This document shows, in pieces, positions 1-7,934 of a stretch of 15,259 bases of DNA. Source of the stretch: Clostridium sp. CAG:221 (GTDB taxonomy: Bacteria > Bacillota > Clostridia > Clostridiales > Clostridiaceae); NCBI GenBank assembly GCA_000435835.1, contig FR883402.1, positions 146,462 through 161,720 on the forward strand, given 5' to 3'. Every line of letters starts with the position of its first letter. Positions within the stretch are counted from its first letter, which is position 1. The position numbers and the translations under genes are program-made. Under the pieces are notes generated by a model. The model ran no database searches. It was not told the origin of the DNA and saw only the letters and a program-made list of their open reading frames with translations.

Positions 1-61
1 TGTTGCAGTAGAAATTGAAGAAATAGATGGCAACGAATGGGTAAAAATTTACGAAGCTTAA
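1..61 (+). CDS. C-terminal end of an unidentified upstream protein (partial)
   Basis: An open frame enters from the left edge (codons begin at base 2) and ends with TAA at 59-61. Only 19 residues are visible, ending NEWVKIYEA. They are acidic with alternating hydrophobics, but far too short to assign a family. The stop lies directly before the ribosome binding site of the methyltransferase gene, 12 bases ahead of its ATG, so the two are probably co-transcribed. That the frame is a real gene end is inferred from this spacing. Confidence 0.6.
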   Translation, partial: VAVEIEEIDGNEWVKIYEA

Positions 62-73
62 GAGGAGATAAAA

Positions 74-1231
74 ATGGAATATAATTTAATTGCAACTACC
101 ACATTTGGTTTAGAAGGAATAACTTCAAGAGAATTAAAGGCTCTTGGATATGAAGATTTGAAAGTTGAAAATGGAAAAGTTGAATTTGTTGGTGACGAAA
201 TGGATATAGCTATAGCTAATGTTCATTTAAGAACAGCTGATAGAGTATTTATAAAAATGGCAGAATTTGAAGCAAGAAGCTTTGAAGAGCTTTTCCAAGG
301 AACAAAGGCAGTAAAATGGAGCGAAATAATACCTGTAGATGGTGTTATGCACGTAGTTGGAAAGTCGGTTAATTCAACTTTACATAGTGTTCCAGACTGC
401 CAATCAATAGTTAAAAAAGCTATTGTAACAAGTATGAGTGAAAGCTATGGTGTAAATACATTTAGTGAAGATGGACCTGTATATAAAATTCAAGTGGCTA
501 TCTTAAAAGATAAGGTAACTTTATCAATAGATACAAGTGGATCAGGTTTACACAAAAGAGGATATAGAGAAGATGCAGGGATAGCTCCTTTAAAAGAAAC
601 TTTAGCAGCAGCCCTTGTTTTAATTTCAAGATGGAAAGAAGATTATGTCTTAATTGATCCTTTCTGTGGTTCAGGAACTATATTAATTGAAGCAGCAATG
701 ATTATGCAAAACATTGCACCTGGATTATGTAGAAACTTTGTGTCAGAGACATGGCCTACAATAGGGGCAGATATTTATGAACAAGTTAAAGAAGGTGCAG
801 AAAGATCTATAAAGAATAAAGATATAAAGCTTATTGGTTATGATATTGATGGAAGAGTATTAAAAGTAGCAAGATCTAATGCTGAAAAAGCTGGAGTTGC
901 AAAATATATTGAATTCCATAAAAGAGATTTTAAACAATTCTCTGCTTCAGAACACAATGGATTTATTATAACAAATCCTCCTTATGGTGAAAGACTTGGT
1001 GATAAGGATGAAGTTGAAACATTATACAGATATCTTGGTGGCAATAAAAGAACACTAGAGAGATGGGATTTTAATATATTAACTTCATTTGAAGGTTTTG
1101 AAAGACCATTCGGTAGAAAAGCCACTAAAAATAGAAAGTTATATAATGGTAGATTAAAATGTTATTACTATCAATATTTTGATAATAATTTAATTAAAAA
1201 TGATGGGGATACATTATTAAATCATATATAG
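74..1231 (+). CDS. THUMP-domain class I SAM-dependent RNA methyltransferase (RlmL N-terminal/YpsC family)
   Basis: Predicted to methylate a guanine N2 in RNA, probably 23S rRNA, in the cytoplasm. The 385-residue protein has an N-terminal ferredoxin-like/THUMP region (about 1-160), then a Rossmann methyltransferase domain. The SAM-binding motif DPFCGSGT is at residues 195-202. The catalytic NPPYGERLG motif starts at N301; NPPY is typical of N2-guanine or N6-adenine methylation. The length matches stand-alone Firmicute homologues such as Bacillus YpsC, and is about half of E. coli RlmL, which fuses this module to a second methyltransferase. The start ATG has GAGGAG at 62-67, six bases upstream. 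It follows the partial upstream gene closely and ends at a terminator shared with the convergent NFACT gene. The family call is firm. The exact target nucleotide cannot be read from sequence. Confidence 0.93.
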   Translation: MEYNLIATTTFGLEGITSRELKALGYEDLKVENGKVEFVGDEMDIAIANVHLRTADRVFIKMAEFEARSFEELFQGTKAVKWSEIIPVDGVMHVVGKSVNSTLHSVPDCQSIVKKAIVTSMSESYGVNTFSEDGPVYKIQVAILKDKVTLSIDTSGSGLHKRGYREDAGIAPLKETLAAALVLISRWKEDYVLIDPFCGSGTILIEAAMIMQNIAPGLCRNFVSETWPTIGADIYEQVKEGAERSIKNKDIKLIGYDIDGRVLKVARSNAEKAGVAKYIEFHKRDFKQFSASEHNGFIITNPPYGERLGDKDEVETLYRYLGGNKRTLERWDFNILTSFEGFERPFGRKATKNRKLYNGRLKCYYYQYFDNNLIKNDGDTLLNHI

Positions 1232-1260
1232 AAAAAAGGAGCTAAAATGGCTCCTTTTTT
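1232..1260. terminator. Bidirectional Rho-independent terminator between convergent genes
   Basis: A perfect 11-bp inverted repeat (1232-1242 with 1250-1260) has a GGAGC/GCTCC core flanked by six A and six T, with a 7-base loop. The A-run before and T-run after the core let it work on both strands. It directly follows the methyltransferase stop codon and overlaps the first two bases of the NFACT gene's stop codon (1259-1261). Confidence 0.9.
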
Positions 1261-2995
1261 ACTCTTTAACTATATTTAATTCTGTATAGCTTTTAGGATC
1301 TGTAAGTAGAGTATAGTTAGTATGATAGATAACCATACCAGGTTTAGCACCTGAAGGCTTTTTTAAGTTTTTTACTAAAGTATAATCCACAGGAACTTTA
1401 GTAGAGTTTTGTGCTTTACTATAGTAAGCAGCTAAAGCAGCAGCTTCCTCTAAAGTTGAATCTGGTATATCAGTGGCGCATATTATTACATGTGAACCAG
1501 GTATATTTTTTGTATGAAGCCATAAATGATTTTTGCTTGCTAATTTTAAAGATAAATAATCGTTTTGAATATTATTTTTACCTACATAAATATCTATTCC
1601 ATCAGATGAAATAAAATGTAATGGCTTTGAAGGCTTACTTTTTTTTGAATTTTTATTTTGCTTTCTTTTTCTAATATACTCTGTTGTAATTAGTTCATTT
1701 TTTATATCTTCAATTTCTTCATAGTTATCTGCATTTTGTATATTTATTAAAACTGAATTTAAATATAGTAATTCTTCGGAATTTTTTTCTAATTGTTCTT
1801 TAGCAGCTTCTTCAGATTTTTTTAGTTTATTATATTTTTTATAATAGCTTTGAACATTTTCTGATGGAGATTTATTAGGATCTAAATCTATTTTGATATC
1901 TTCATAGTTTTCACTATAGAAGTTCTGTAATGTTATCTCTGAATCACCAGGATTTATACTATAGATAAATGATGTTAATAAGTCACCTTTAATTTTATAA
2001 AATTCCTTTGTTTTACAGTTTTCAAGCGTTGATGCAAGTTTCTCACCTTTTTTCAAGCAACGTTCAATATTAGTATGAAGTAATTTCTGAATATTTACAG
2101 ATCTGTTTTTTAATCTTTCTTGTTTATCTTTTTCTTTATAGAATTTATCAAGTAAAGCATTAGGATCAGTGAAATTTATACTTTCACATTCAGCAAAATT
2201 ATTTAACTTCACACAATAGAATTCTAAAAAATCTCCATTTTTTGCATAGATACTATATTGTAAGTTATCACTTAATTCATTGATAAACTTTGAAAAATAA
2301 TCATAAAGTATAGTTGTTGTAATTTCATCCTCAGAGCTATTTGTAAGCAAATCTTTATATAAGTTTTTAGATAATATATTACTTACCCCAGTGAATATTT
2401 TATTAAATATTAAATCATTTAATTCTAAATTATTATTAGAGATAAATTCAGTAAAATCTTTAAGCTGGAAGTTGAATGGGTTAAGCTTTGGAGAAACCGG
2501 TGGATAAGTATATGTTACTCCAGGATAAAGAGTTCTAAAGCTATTAACATCTGAGCCAACGTGTTTAATACACTCCATAATCTTATTATCTCTTTCGCGC
2601 ACAAGAGATAAATTACTGTGACGTCCCATTATTTCAACAATTAAATAATAAATGCTATTAAAACCAAGTTCATCAGAAGCTTCTATACAAATCTTAATAA
2701 GTCTATCTCCATCAATTTGCTCAATACCTAAAATCTTTCCACCTATGAGATATTTTCTTAATACCATTGTAAACATAGGTGCTTGAAGAGGATTTGGTTT
2801 GCTATCTTCTGTAATATGAATACGTGGATATTTAGGAGAGGATGATATTAAAAGTCTAATATTTTGCCTGTCTTTTCTAAGTGTTAATATTATTTCATCT
2901 TTCTCAGGTTGATTTATTTTATCTATTTTTGAATTTATTATTGATTTTTTTAAATCTTTGACTAAACTATATAAGTAGATACCGTCTAATGCCAT
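1259..2995 (-). CDS. rqcH: NFACT-family ribosome quality control protein (RqcH/Rqc2 homologue)
   Basis: Binds the stalled 50S subunit carrying peptidyl-tRNA and, in Bacillus, directs addition of C-terminal alanine tails that mark the chain for degradation. Older annotations call this family fibronectin-binding protein. The protein is 578 residues from the chosen start, about the usual length. An N-terminal NFACT-N domain begins MALDGIYLYSL. It holds the D97-R98 pair (in IDGDRLIK) and E121-I122-M123, positions that match those I recall as needed for tRNA binding in B. subtilis RqcH. A long charged coiled-coil middle follows (about 290-450, many K/E). The C-terminal NFACT-R (DUF814) domain contains KNHLWLHTKNIPGSHVII. 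An ATG nine bases further upstream (3002-3004) abuts GAAAGG with no spacing. The ATG at 2993-2995 sits nine bases after it and is preferred. Confidence 0.93.
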   Translation of the reverse strand: MALDGIYLYSLVKDLKKSIINSKIDKINQPEKDEIILTLRKDRQNIRLLISSSPKYPRIHITEDSKPNPLQAPMFTMVLRKYLIGGKILGIEQIDGDRLIKICIEASDELGFNSIYYLIVEIMGRHSNLSLVRERDNKIMECIKHVGSDVNSFRTLYPGVTYTYPPVSPKLNPFNFQLKDFTEFISNNNLELNDLIFNKIFTGVSNILSKNLYKDLLTNSSEDEITTTILYDYFSKFINELSDNLQYSIYAKNGDFLEFYCVKLNNFAECESINFTDPNALLDKFYKEKDKQERLKNRSVNIQKLLHTNIERCLKKGEKLASTLENCKTKEFYKIKGDLLTSFIYSINPGDSEITLQNFYSENYEDIKIDLDPNKSPSENVQSYYKKYNKLKKSEEAAKEQLEKNSEELLYLNSVLINIQNADNYEEIEDIKNELITTEYIRKRKQNKNSKKSKPSKPLHFISSDGIDIYVGKNNIQNDYLSLKLASKNHLWLHTKNIPGSHVIICATDIPDSTLEEAAALAAYYSKAQNSTKVPVDYTLVKNLKKPSGAKPGMVIYHTNYTLLTDPKSYTELNIVKE

Positions 2996-3004
2996 AAGTG
3001 TCAT

Positions 3005-3010
3005 CCTTTC
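3005..3010 (-). promoter_or_regulatory. Ribosome binding site that decides the rqcH start
   Basis: On the minus strand GAAAGG occupies 3010-3005. It touches the upstream ATG (3004) directly but lies nine bases before the ATG at 2995. This selects the shorter protein beginning MALDGIYLY, which is the usual family N-terminus. Confidence 0.7.
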
Positions 3011-3031
3011 TTTATGTTAATATCTAAGGTA

Positions 3032-3061
3032 AGTATAACATTTATTGCAATATATATTCAA
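3032..3061 (-). promoter_or_regulatory. Putative sigma-A promoter with extended -10 for rqcH
   Basis: Read on the minus strand: -35 TTGAAT (3061-3056), an 18-base spacer, and -10 TATACT (3037-3032) preceded by TG at the extended -10 position. It lies about 40 bases upstream of the rqcH start. The match is good by eye, but random matches are common in DNA this AT-rich. Confidence 0.45.
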
Positions 3062-3068
3062 TGGATTA

Positions 3069-3097
3069 TTGTCGTTAGAAAGTATAAGTAAAATACT
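3069..3097 (+). promoter_or_regulatory. Possible weak promoter for the lipoprotein gene
   Basis: TTGTCG (3069-3074) and AATACT (3092-3097) are 17 bases apart, each matching 4 of 6 consensus positions. The lipoprotein gene is divergent from rqcH, so it must have a promoter in this 100-base gap. This is the best pair I can see. Confidence 0.25.
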
Positions 3098-3118
3098 AGT
3101 ATTAGAGAAGGGTGTAGT

Positions 3119-4117
3119 ATGAAAAGGCGTTTTTTTTCAGTTTTAATGACAATGTTTATAACCATAATTTCACTTAATGGTTGTAACACTAATAAAGAAA
3201 TAAAAGATGATGAACAAAATCAAGCAAAACAAGAAATACAATTAGATAATGGAGCATGTATTAATGAGATAAGTGGTGGGTATAATATTCTTAGTATTAG
3301 AGAAAATGAGTACACCAGTATAAATAATGAAAGGTTTATTTTAAGCTATAATAAAAATTCAGGTTCATATTTATACATAAGTAATAAATCATACTATATT
3401 CATTATAATGGTTCCGATATTGAACTAAGTGACAAAAATGTACAAGCACCTTTGTTTTCGCCAGATGGTAAGTATTTATTTTATTTCTCAAAAGACCAGT
3501 ATCTACAGCCTGTAATATATGATTTGAAAAATTCTGAAAGGCTTGAGCTTAAAATTAACAGTAGTATTTCAGGAACATATGCTACATGGTTTGGTAATGA
3601 TAAAATAATTTACTATGGAGTGAAAAAGGACAGTAAAACTAGCGGTATGTTTTCATATGATTTAAAAAGTAATCAGGAAAAGTTGGAAGAAGAAATAAGT
3701 GGTGGATATGTAAGTTTTATAAAAGCTTTTAAATCAAAGATCATTTTCTTTATGGAGAAATATAACGGAGAAAAATCTTTAAAGTCGTTAGATTATAATG
3801 GTAATGTTGAAGTTATATCTGATAATGTTGCAGAAATCTATGATATTGAAATGATTGATGATAGCATTTATTTATTAGGCAGAATGACTGATAATGTCTA
3901 CTCATTATATGATCTATCAAAGGATAAAAGATTAATCTTTGATTTTCCAAGCAAAGTAATGTTTGAAAAAGGACTAAGTCATACTGATAAGGGTGAAATA
4001 CTTTTTATTGGTAATAATGATGGCAGTACTAGTGAAAAAATTTATGCATGTTCCGATAATAGTATATATGTGATAAATTCAGATTCTGGTGATTACACAT
4101 TTATAGAAATCAATTAA
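3119..4117 (+). CDS. Putative lipoprotein with TolB/WD40-like beta-propeller repeats
   Basis: Unrecognised 332-residue protein, predicted to be anchored to the outer face of the membrane. The N-terminus has MKRR, a hydrophobic stretch and a lipobox LNGC with the modified cysteine at residue 22. A polar linker rich in K, E, D, N and Q follows. The rest contains beta-propeller-like units: FSPDGKYLFYFSKD with YDLKNSERLEL, a unit ending YDLKSNQEKLEE, and one ending YDLSKDKRLIF. This recurring YDL(K/S) blade ending resembles TolB/WD40-like beta-propellers, a fold used for protein or ligand binding. An AAGGGTG ribosome binding site precedes the ATG. The gene stands alone between a divergent promoter region and its own terminator, just upstream of the pilus operon. 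A link to the pilus is only positional. Confidence 0.8.
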   Translation: MKRRFFSVLMTMFITIISLNGCNTNKEIKDDEQNQAKQEIQLDNGACINEISGGYNILSIRENEYTSINNERFILSYNKNSGSYLYISNKSYYIHYNGSDIELSDKNVQAPLFSPDGKYLFYFSKDQYLQPVIYDLKNSERLELKINSSISGTYATWFGNDKIIYYGVKKDSKTSGMFSYDLKSNQEKLEEEISGGYVSFIKAFKSKIIFFMEKYNGEKSLKSLDYNGNVEVISDNVAEIYDIEMIDDSIYLLGRMTDNVYSLYDLSKDKRLIFDFPSKVMFEKGLSHTDKGEILFIGNNDGSTSEKIYACSDNSIYVINSDSGDYTFIEIN

Positions 4118-4120
4118 TAG

Positions 4121-4159
4121 TCAAAAAGCAGTTTAGAAAATTTCTAAGCTGTTTTTTGA
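4121..4159 (+). terminator. Rho-independent terminator after the lipoprotein gene
   Basis: An inverted repeat of 18-19 bp (4121-4139 with 4141-4159) has two G-U wobbles and ends in TTTTTT. It begins four bases after the lipoprotein stop codon. It separates that gene from the pilus operon, whose first start codon is only 49 bases further on. Confidence 0.88.
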
Positions 4160-4193
4160 TTATTATTAGTAAAAAGTGTTAATTATTAGTATC

Positions 4194-4199
4194 AGGAGG
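4194..4199 (+). promoter_or_regulatory. Ribosome binding site that decides the pilB start
   Basis: AGGAGG lies nine bases before the ATG at 4209. The open frame extends upstream to a GTG at 4176, but that GTG has no Shine-Dalgarno sequence and the extension would translate the ribosome binding site itself. Confidence 0.85.
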
Positions 4200-4208
4200 A
4201 ATTATTAT

Positions 4209-5603
4209 ATGAAAGAAGTAATGCTGAATGATATTGATATTTTAATTGCAAGAAAAATAAGTAAAAGCAAGGCAGAAAAAGCTAATATTCTTCCCTTTAA
4301 AGAAGATGAGGGAAAAGTGTATATGCTTTGTGTATTTCATGATGAAAATATATGCAAAGAAATGCAATTTCTTTATGGTTGTACAATAAGTGAAGTATTC
4401 ATAAATAACGAGAAGTTAAAGTATTTGATAAATAAAGTTTTCTTTTCTCAAGATAATAATAAAATCGAAGATGAAATAATAGAAGAAGCCATTGGTAAAA
4501 AGGCTTCAGATTTACATTTAGAACCCTACAAGGACATAGTATATGTAAGAGTTAGGATTGATGGAATCCTAAGTCTTTTATATATAATAACTAAGGAGGA
4601 GTATTCCACTATAATATCAAGAATAAAAATAAATTCTGCTTTAGATATTACAGAACATAGAAAGCCACAAGATGGAAAGATAACAATGGATATAGATGGA
4701 AATACATATGATTTACGTGTATCTATCATTCCAGTGGTTTTTGGTGAAAAAATAGTATTAAGAATTTTATATAACAATGGATTTAACTATTGTTTAGATA
4801 ACCTGAAGCTGCTTCCTAATCAAAGACTTGAACTTGAAAAAATAATAAATAGGAATACTGGCCTTGTTATAGTAAATGGACCTGCTGGTAGTGGTAAATC
4901 AACCACATTATATACAATATTAAATCATGTAAATAGAAGAGAAGTTAATGTTGTAACCTTAGAAGATCCAGTGGAAGTTATAATAAATGGAGTTAATCAA
5001 ATGATGGTTAATAGTAAAGAAGGAATAAGCTTTGCTGATGGCCTTAGAAGCGTAATGCGACAAGATCCTGATGTGATAATGGTTGGAGAGATAAGAGATG
5101 AGGAAACAGCTGCTATGGCTGTGAGAGCTGCTTTAACAGGTCATAAGGTATATACAACAATTCACTCTACAGAACCAAGAGAAGTGTACTTAAGGTTAGA
5201 GGAAATGGGTATAAAAAGTTATTTGATAAGAGAATCTCTTGTGGGAATAATATCTCAAAGACTTATTAAGATGCTATGTGATTCCTGTAAAGAAGAAGAA
5301 ATTATAACGTATAAAGATAATAAAGTAAAAATATATAAAAAGGGAGATGGCTGTGAAAAATGCAATTTTACTGGCTATTTAGGTAGGGCATTAATAATAT
5401 CAGTTAATGAAATTAACAAGGATTTAAAGAAAAAACTGGTGAAGCTTTATGATAATAATACCATATTAACAAATATTCAAATGGTGGATAACTTAAATAA
5501 TTTACTGCTAACTGGTAAGATTTCAAGGCTTGATTATATGGAATTTATCGATAGAGAGGAGTTAGATTTTGACTATGAGGGAAGTTTCAAAGCAGAAAGC
5601 TAA
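4209..5603 (+). CDS. pilB: Type IV pilus/type II secretion assembly ATPase (PilB/GspE family)
   Basis: Cytoplasmic hexameric ATPase that drives pilin polymerisation from the inner-membrane platform. It has 464 residues from the ATG. The N-terminal domain (about 1-90) is short, like a reduced GspE-N/MshEN domain. KASDLHLEP opens the PAS-like N2 domain. Walker A GPAGSGKSTT is at 224-233. The Walker B region DPDVIMVGEIRDEET is near 286-300, with E294 the likely catalytic glutamate. The family's His box TTIHSTEP follows. A zinc-binding tetracysteine C357xxC360...C382xxC385 is typical of PilB/GspE assembly ATPases and argues against PilT. It is the first gene of the operon, and the 3' end overlaps pilC. 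A possible weak promoter (TTGATT at 4156, 17-base spacer, TTAATT at 4179) overlaps the preceding terminator; otherwise readthrough must supply transcription. Confidence 0.95.
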   Translation: MKEVMLNDIDILIARKISKSKAEKANILPFKEDEGKVYMLCVFHDENICKEMQFLYGCTISEVFINNEKLKYLINKVFFSQDNNKIEDEIIEEAIGKKASDLHLEPYKDIVYVRVRIDGILSLLYIITKEEYSTIISRIKINSALDITEHRKPQDGKITMDIDGNTYDLRVSIIPVVFGEKIVLRILYNNGFNYCLDNLKLLPNQRLELEKIINRNTGLVIVNGPAGSGKSTTLYTILNHVNRREVNVVTLEDPVEVIINGVNQMMVNSKEGISFADGLRSVMRQDPDVIMVGEIRDEETAAMAVRAALTGHKVYTTIHSTEPREVYLRLEEMGIKSYLIRESLVGIISQRLIKMLCDSCKEEEIITYKDNKVKIYKKGDGCEKCNFTGYLGRALIISVNEINKDLKKKLVKLYDNNTILTNIQMVDNLNNLLLTGKISRLDYMEFIDREELDFDYEGSFKAES

Positions 5604-6609
5604 TTGGAATAGTTTATCAGTAATTGCCGATAATATAGCTAAGTTATATGGAGATGGTCTTCCTTTCGTATATATTTTTGAGTTGTTATCTGATTTAGAT
5701 ATAGGAGATAAATATAAAAGAGCACTGTTTAAAATAAAAAGGAAAATTAAAAATGGTGCTTCTTTAGAGGATGCTTTTAGAAGTGAAGGGTGTATATTTC
5801 CTAATTTTTTTGTAGAAATGGTAGGCGTTGGTGAAAAGACAGGTAATATAGGAGAAGTGTTAAATGGATTAAGTTTATTTTATAGCAAGATGGCTTTTAT
5901 TAAGAAGTTTTTAATTAATGCCTTATCCTATCCTCTAATAATATGCATAAGTTCCTTAGGCGTTATGATTTTTCTAAGTATAGCAATTATACCTAATTTT
6001 AAAGAGGTTTATATTTCTTTAGGAAAAGATGTGCCAGAAAGCTTTAATTTTATTATTAATCTAAAGACTTTTATTTTTAATAATAAAGGGTTAAGTTGTG
6101 TATATTTTTTATTATGGGGAGTGGCAGGTCCATATATAATTTATAAGGTGTTTTTAAAAGAAAAGTTTTTGAAACTTCTTTGTTTAATTCCTATATATAA
6201 AAGGTTCATGGAGTACATAAACATTATGCTTTTAGCTGTGGTGGTAAAGAGCGGAGTAAACTTAATAAAGGGATTAGAGTTCTGCAGTGAAATAAAATTA
6301 TTAGGAAATAATAATATGGTTGTGAGGGAGATAAAGAATAAGATTATCTCTGGAAATGGATTAAGTGATTCCATGGCTGAAACAAAAATTTTTTCTAAAT
6401 ATACTTTAGCACATATAAAACTTGGGGAAGAAAGTGGATCTTTAGATGAAAGGCTTATGCAAATTGAAAAGTTTCTATTTAATAATATTCAAGAAGATCT
6501 AAATAAAAAGATAGCAATGATACAGCCACTAATTATTATGTTTATTGGCGTTTTTGTATGTATATTTATAGTGGTGTTTATCTTACCTGTATTTGGAGAA
6601 CTAATATGA
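5569..6609 (+). CDS. pilC: Type IV pilus/type II secretion inner-membrane platform protein (PilC/GspF family)
   Basis: Polytopic membrane protein that forms the rotor-like platform above the PilB ATPase. The 346 residues contain two GspF domains. The first is the helical region around 20-115, with GVGEKTGNIGEVLNGLSLFY, followed by a membrane segment near 118-145. The second is in the C-terminal half, with HIKLGEESGSLDERLMQIEKF, followed by a final membrane segment. A further hydrophobic segment lies near 170-190. The start is uncertain: TTG at 5569 has ideal spacing (7 bases) from GAGAGGAG at 5554-5561, while ATG at 5575 is the better codon but sits 13 bases away. Either start overlaps the 3' end of pilB by about 30 bases, suggesting translational coupling. 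The stop overlaps the next start as ATGA. Confidence 0.93.
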   Translation: MTMREVSKQKANWNSLSVIADNIAKLYGDGLPFVYIFELLSDLDIGDKYKRALFKIKRKIKNGASLEDAFRSEGCIFPNFFVEMVGVGEKTGNIGEVLNGLSLFYSKMAFIKKFLINALSYPLIICISSLGVMIFLSIAIIPNFKEVYISLGKDVPESFNFIINLKTFIFNNKGLSCVYFLLWGVAGPYIIYKVFLKEKFLKLLCLIPIYKRFMEYINIMLLAVVVKSGVNLIKGLEFCSEIKLLGNNNMVVREIKNKIISGNGLSDSMAETKIFSKYTLAHIKLGEESGSLDERLMQIEKFLFNNIQEDLNKKIAMIQPLIIMFIGVFVCIFIVVFILPVFGELI

Positions 6610-7046
6610 AGACTCATTACAAAAAAGCATTTTCTTTATTAGAGCTTCTCATAAGCATGTCTATAATCATAAGTGTATTTTCTTTGGGATTTAAAGGCAA
6701 GAGGGTTTTAGACCAAACTATTAATAACATAAAGGCACATACAGCAGTAAGTAATATGTGTGATTTTTTAAGCTATAGTAAATTTTATTGTAATAAAAAT
6801 AATTCATCGGTAATTATTAATTGTAGAAATAACGGATATGCAGAATTTATAGATCCAAGCAAAAATTTTTCTAAGAAATTAGAATTACCTAAAGGCTTTA
6901 ATTTTATTACTAATTATAATATAAATTGTTCAAATGAAGGGGTTTTATCATCAGGAAGCATGTATATATGTGATCAATATAATAATCTTTATAAAATAAC
7001 CATATCTGTTGGGGTTGATACAATAAATGTATATTATGGAGAATAG
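6606..7046 (+). CDS. Type IV pilin-like minor pseudopilin, GspH/FimT-like
   Basis: 146-residue exported pilin-like protein. The class III signal is short: MKTHYKKA then FSLLELLISM, with predicted prepilin peptidase cleavage after A8 and the hallmark glutamate at mature position 5 (E13). A hydrophobic assembly helix of about 20 residues follows. The C-terminal part has the pattern of GspH/FimT minor pilins: a run near LPKGFNF, then a glycine-containing turn (EGVLSSGSMY), then YKITISVGVDTINVYYG. It also has several cysteines (for example C40, C50, C63 and C102 by approximate count). The -1 residue is alanine, not the usual glycine. The start overlaps the pilC stop as ATGA. The open frame continues 48 bases upstream inside pilC but without a ribosome binding site. 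Confidence 0.85.
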   Translation: MKTHYKKAFSLLELLISMSIIISVFSLGFKGKRVLDQTINNIKAHTAVSNMCDFLSYSKFYCNKNNSSVIINCRNNGYAEFIDPSKNFSKKLELPKGFNFITNYNINCSNEGVLSSGSMYICDQYNNLYKITISVGVDTINVYYGE

Positions 7047-7048
7047 TT

Positions 7049-7483
7049 ATGATTAGAAAAAAAGGAAGCCTTATAATTGAAAACATGTTGGCAAGTGCAA
7101 TAATTATGCTACTACTTTTAGTTATTTGTCAATCAGTAGTATGTAAAGGTAAATGGCAGGAAATGAAAAAAAAGAAAGATGAATTTGAAAGAATTACTTA
7201 TGCAGTAGAAGAGGAACTAAAATATAATTTAAGCATTGAGGAAGTAAAGGGCTTAGCATATAACAATATTATTTCTTTAGATAAAGATAATATTTTAAAA
7301 CTTTTAACAATAGAGGGATTAGAAATGATTCAAAAAGGCAATGATATTGTAATTGTCGTTGAAGATATGGATAAAGATAGAATTAAAATTAATATCTGTT
7401 TAAGTGAAGAATGTTATGGCAATACTGTAGAAAGTAAAAGAAGTTTTGTAAAGGATAGGACAATGAATGAGTATTACAAGTAA
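7049..7483 (+). CDS. Pilin-like minor pseudopilin
   Basis: 144-residue pilin-like protein with signal MIRKKG then SLIIENMLAS. Cleavage is expected after G6 and the mature position-5 glutamate is E11. The hydrophobic helix (about 7-30) ends before a lysine-rich stretch KKKKDEFER. The remainder is acidic and shows no domain I recognise. It could fill the GspI or ComGE-like slot, but that is a guess from order. Two bases separate it from the preceding stop. The ribosome binding site GGAG lies inside the previous gene's last codons. The 3' end overlaps the next gene by 17 bases. Confidence 0.82.
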   Translation: MIRKKGSLIIENMLASAIIMLLLLVICQSVVCKGKWQEMKKKKDEFERITYAVEEELKYNLSIEEVKGLAYNNIISLDKDNILKLLTIEGLEMIQKGNDIVIVVEDMDKDRIKINICLSEECYGNTVESKRSFVKDRTMNEYYK

Positions 7484-7934
7484 AAATGAAGGCTTTACTT
7501 TATTGGAAATAATAATTTCACTTGGAATTTCAGTTAGTTTGTTATTGGTAATAATAAAGATTAATGCTGATATTATTGGTGACTATTGTAATAATTCTGA
7601 GGAAAGCATTTTAGAGGATAATTTTGATAATGCCATGCTTAATTTAGATAATTTAATAAATGGATATCTTGTAAGTGATATAAAGGTTGAAAACAATAAG
7701 ATTACCATTAAATACGATGTTGATTTGGAAAAAAATTATTATAAAATTAAAAGCATTTATTTAAATAATAATAAGCTTATGATATCTACTATTAATCATG
7801 ATTCCAATGGAGTCAGTAGCGGACAAAATGTAATATTAAATAATGTTAAAGAGTTTAATGTATATATAAAAGAAGCTCTAATATATTTTGAAATAATTAC
7901 AGATTCAGGAGAGAGCAGGATAAGATGTATATAA
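7467..7934 (+). CDS. Pilin-like minor pseudopilin with canonical type III signal (PilW/GspJ-like position)
   Basis: 155-residue protein with the most canonical prepilin signal in the window: NEG then FTLLEIIISLGIS, cleaved after G9, with E14 as mature glutamate 5. A hydrophobic helix to about residue 31 is followed by a beta-rich C-terminal region with asparagine-rich segments. The pattern (dimeric-looking NLDNLINGYL helix, then strands such as VENNKITIKY and a late VKEFNVYIKEALIYFEI) fits PilW/GspJ/ComGF-type minor pilins. Within-family assignment is tentative. The start overlaps the previous gene by 17 bases, and the 3' end overlaps the next by 10. Confidence 0.82.
   Translation: MSITSKNEGFTLLEIIISLGISVSLLLVIIKINADIIGDYCNNSEESILEDNFDNAMLNLDNLINGYLVSDIKVENNKITIKYDVDLEKNYYKIKSIYLNNNKLMISTINHDSNGVSSGQNVILNNVKEFNVYIKEALIYFEIITDSGESRIRCI

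Noticed and set aside
1411..1614. 67-codon open frame opposite rqcH
   Set aside because: It lies fully inside the conserved C-terminal domain of rqcH and shows no independent gene signals.
4176..4208. Upstream GTG extension of pilB
   Set aside because: It would translate the AGGAGG site and has no ribosome binding site of its own.
6558..6605. Upstream extension of the first pilin-like protein
   Set aside because: It lies inside pilC, lacks a ribosome binding site and would bury the short class III signal peptide.
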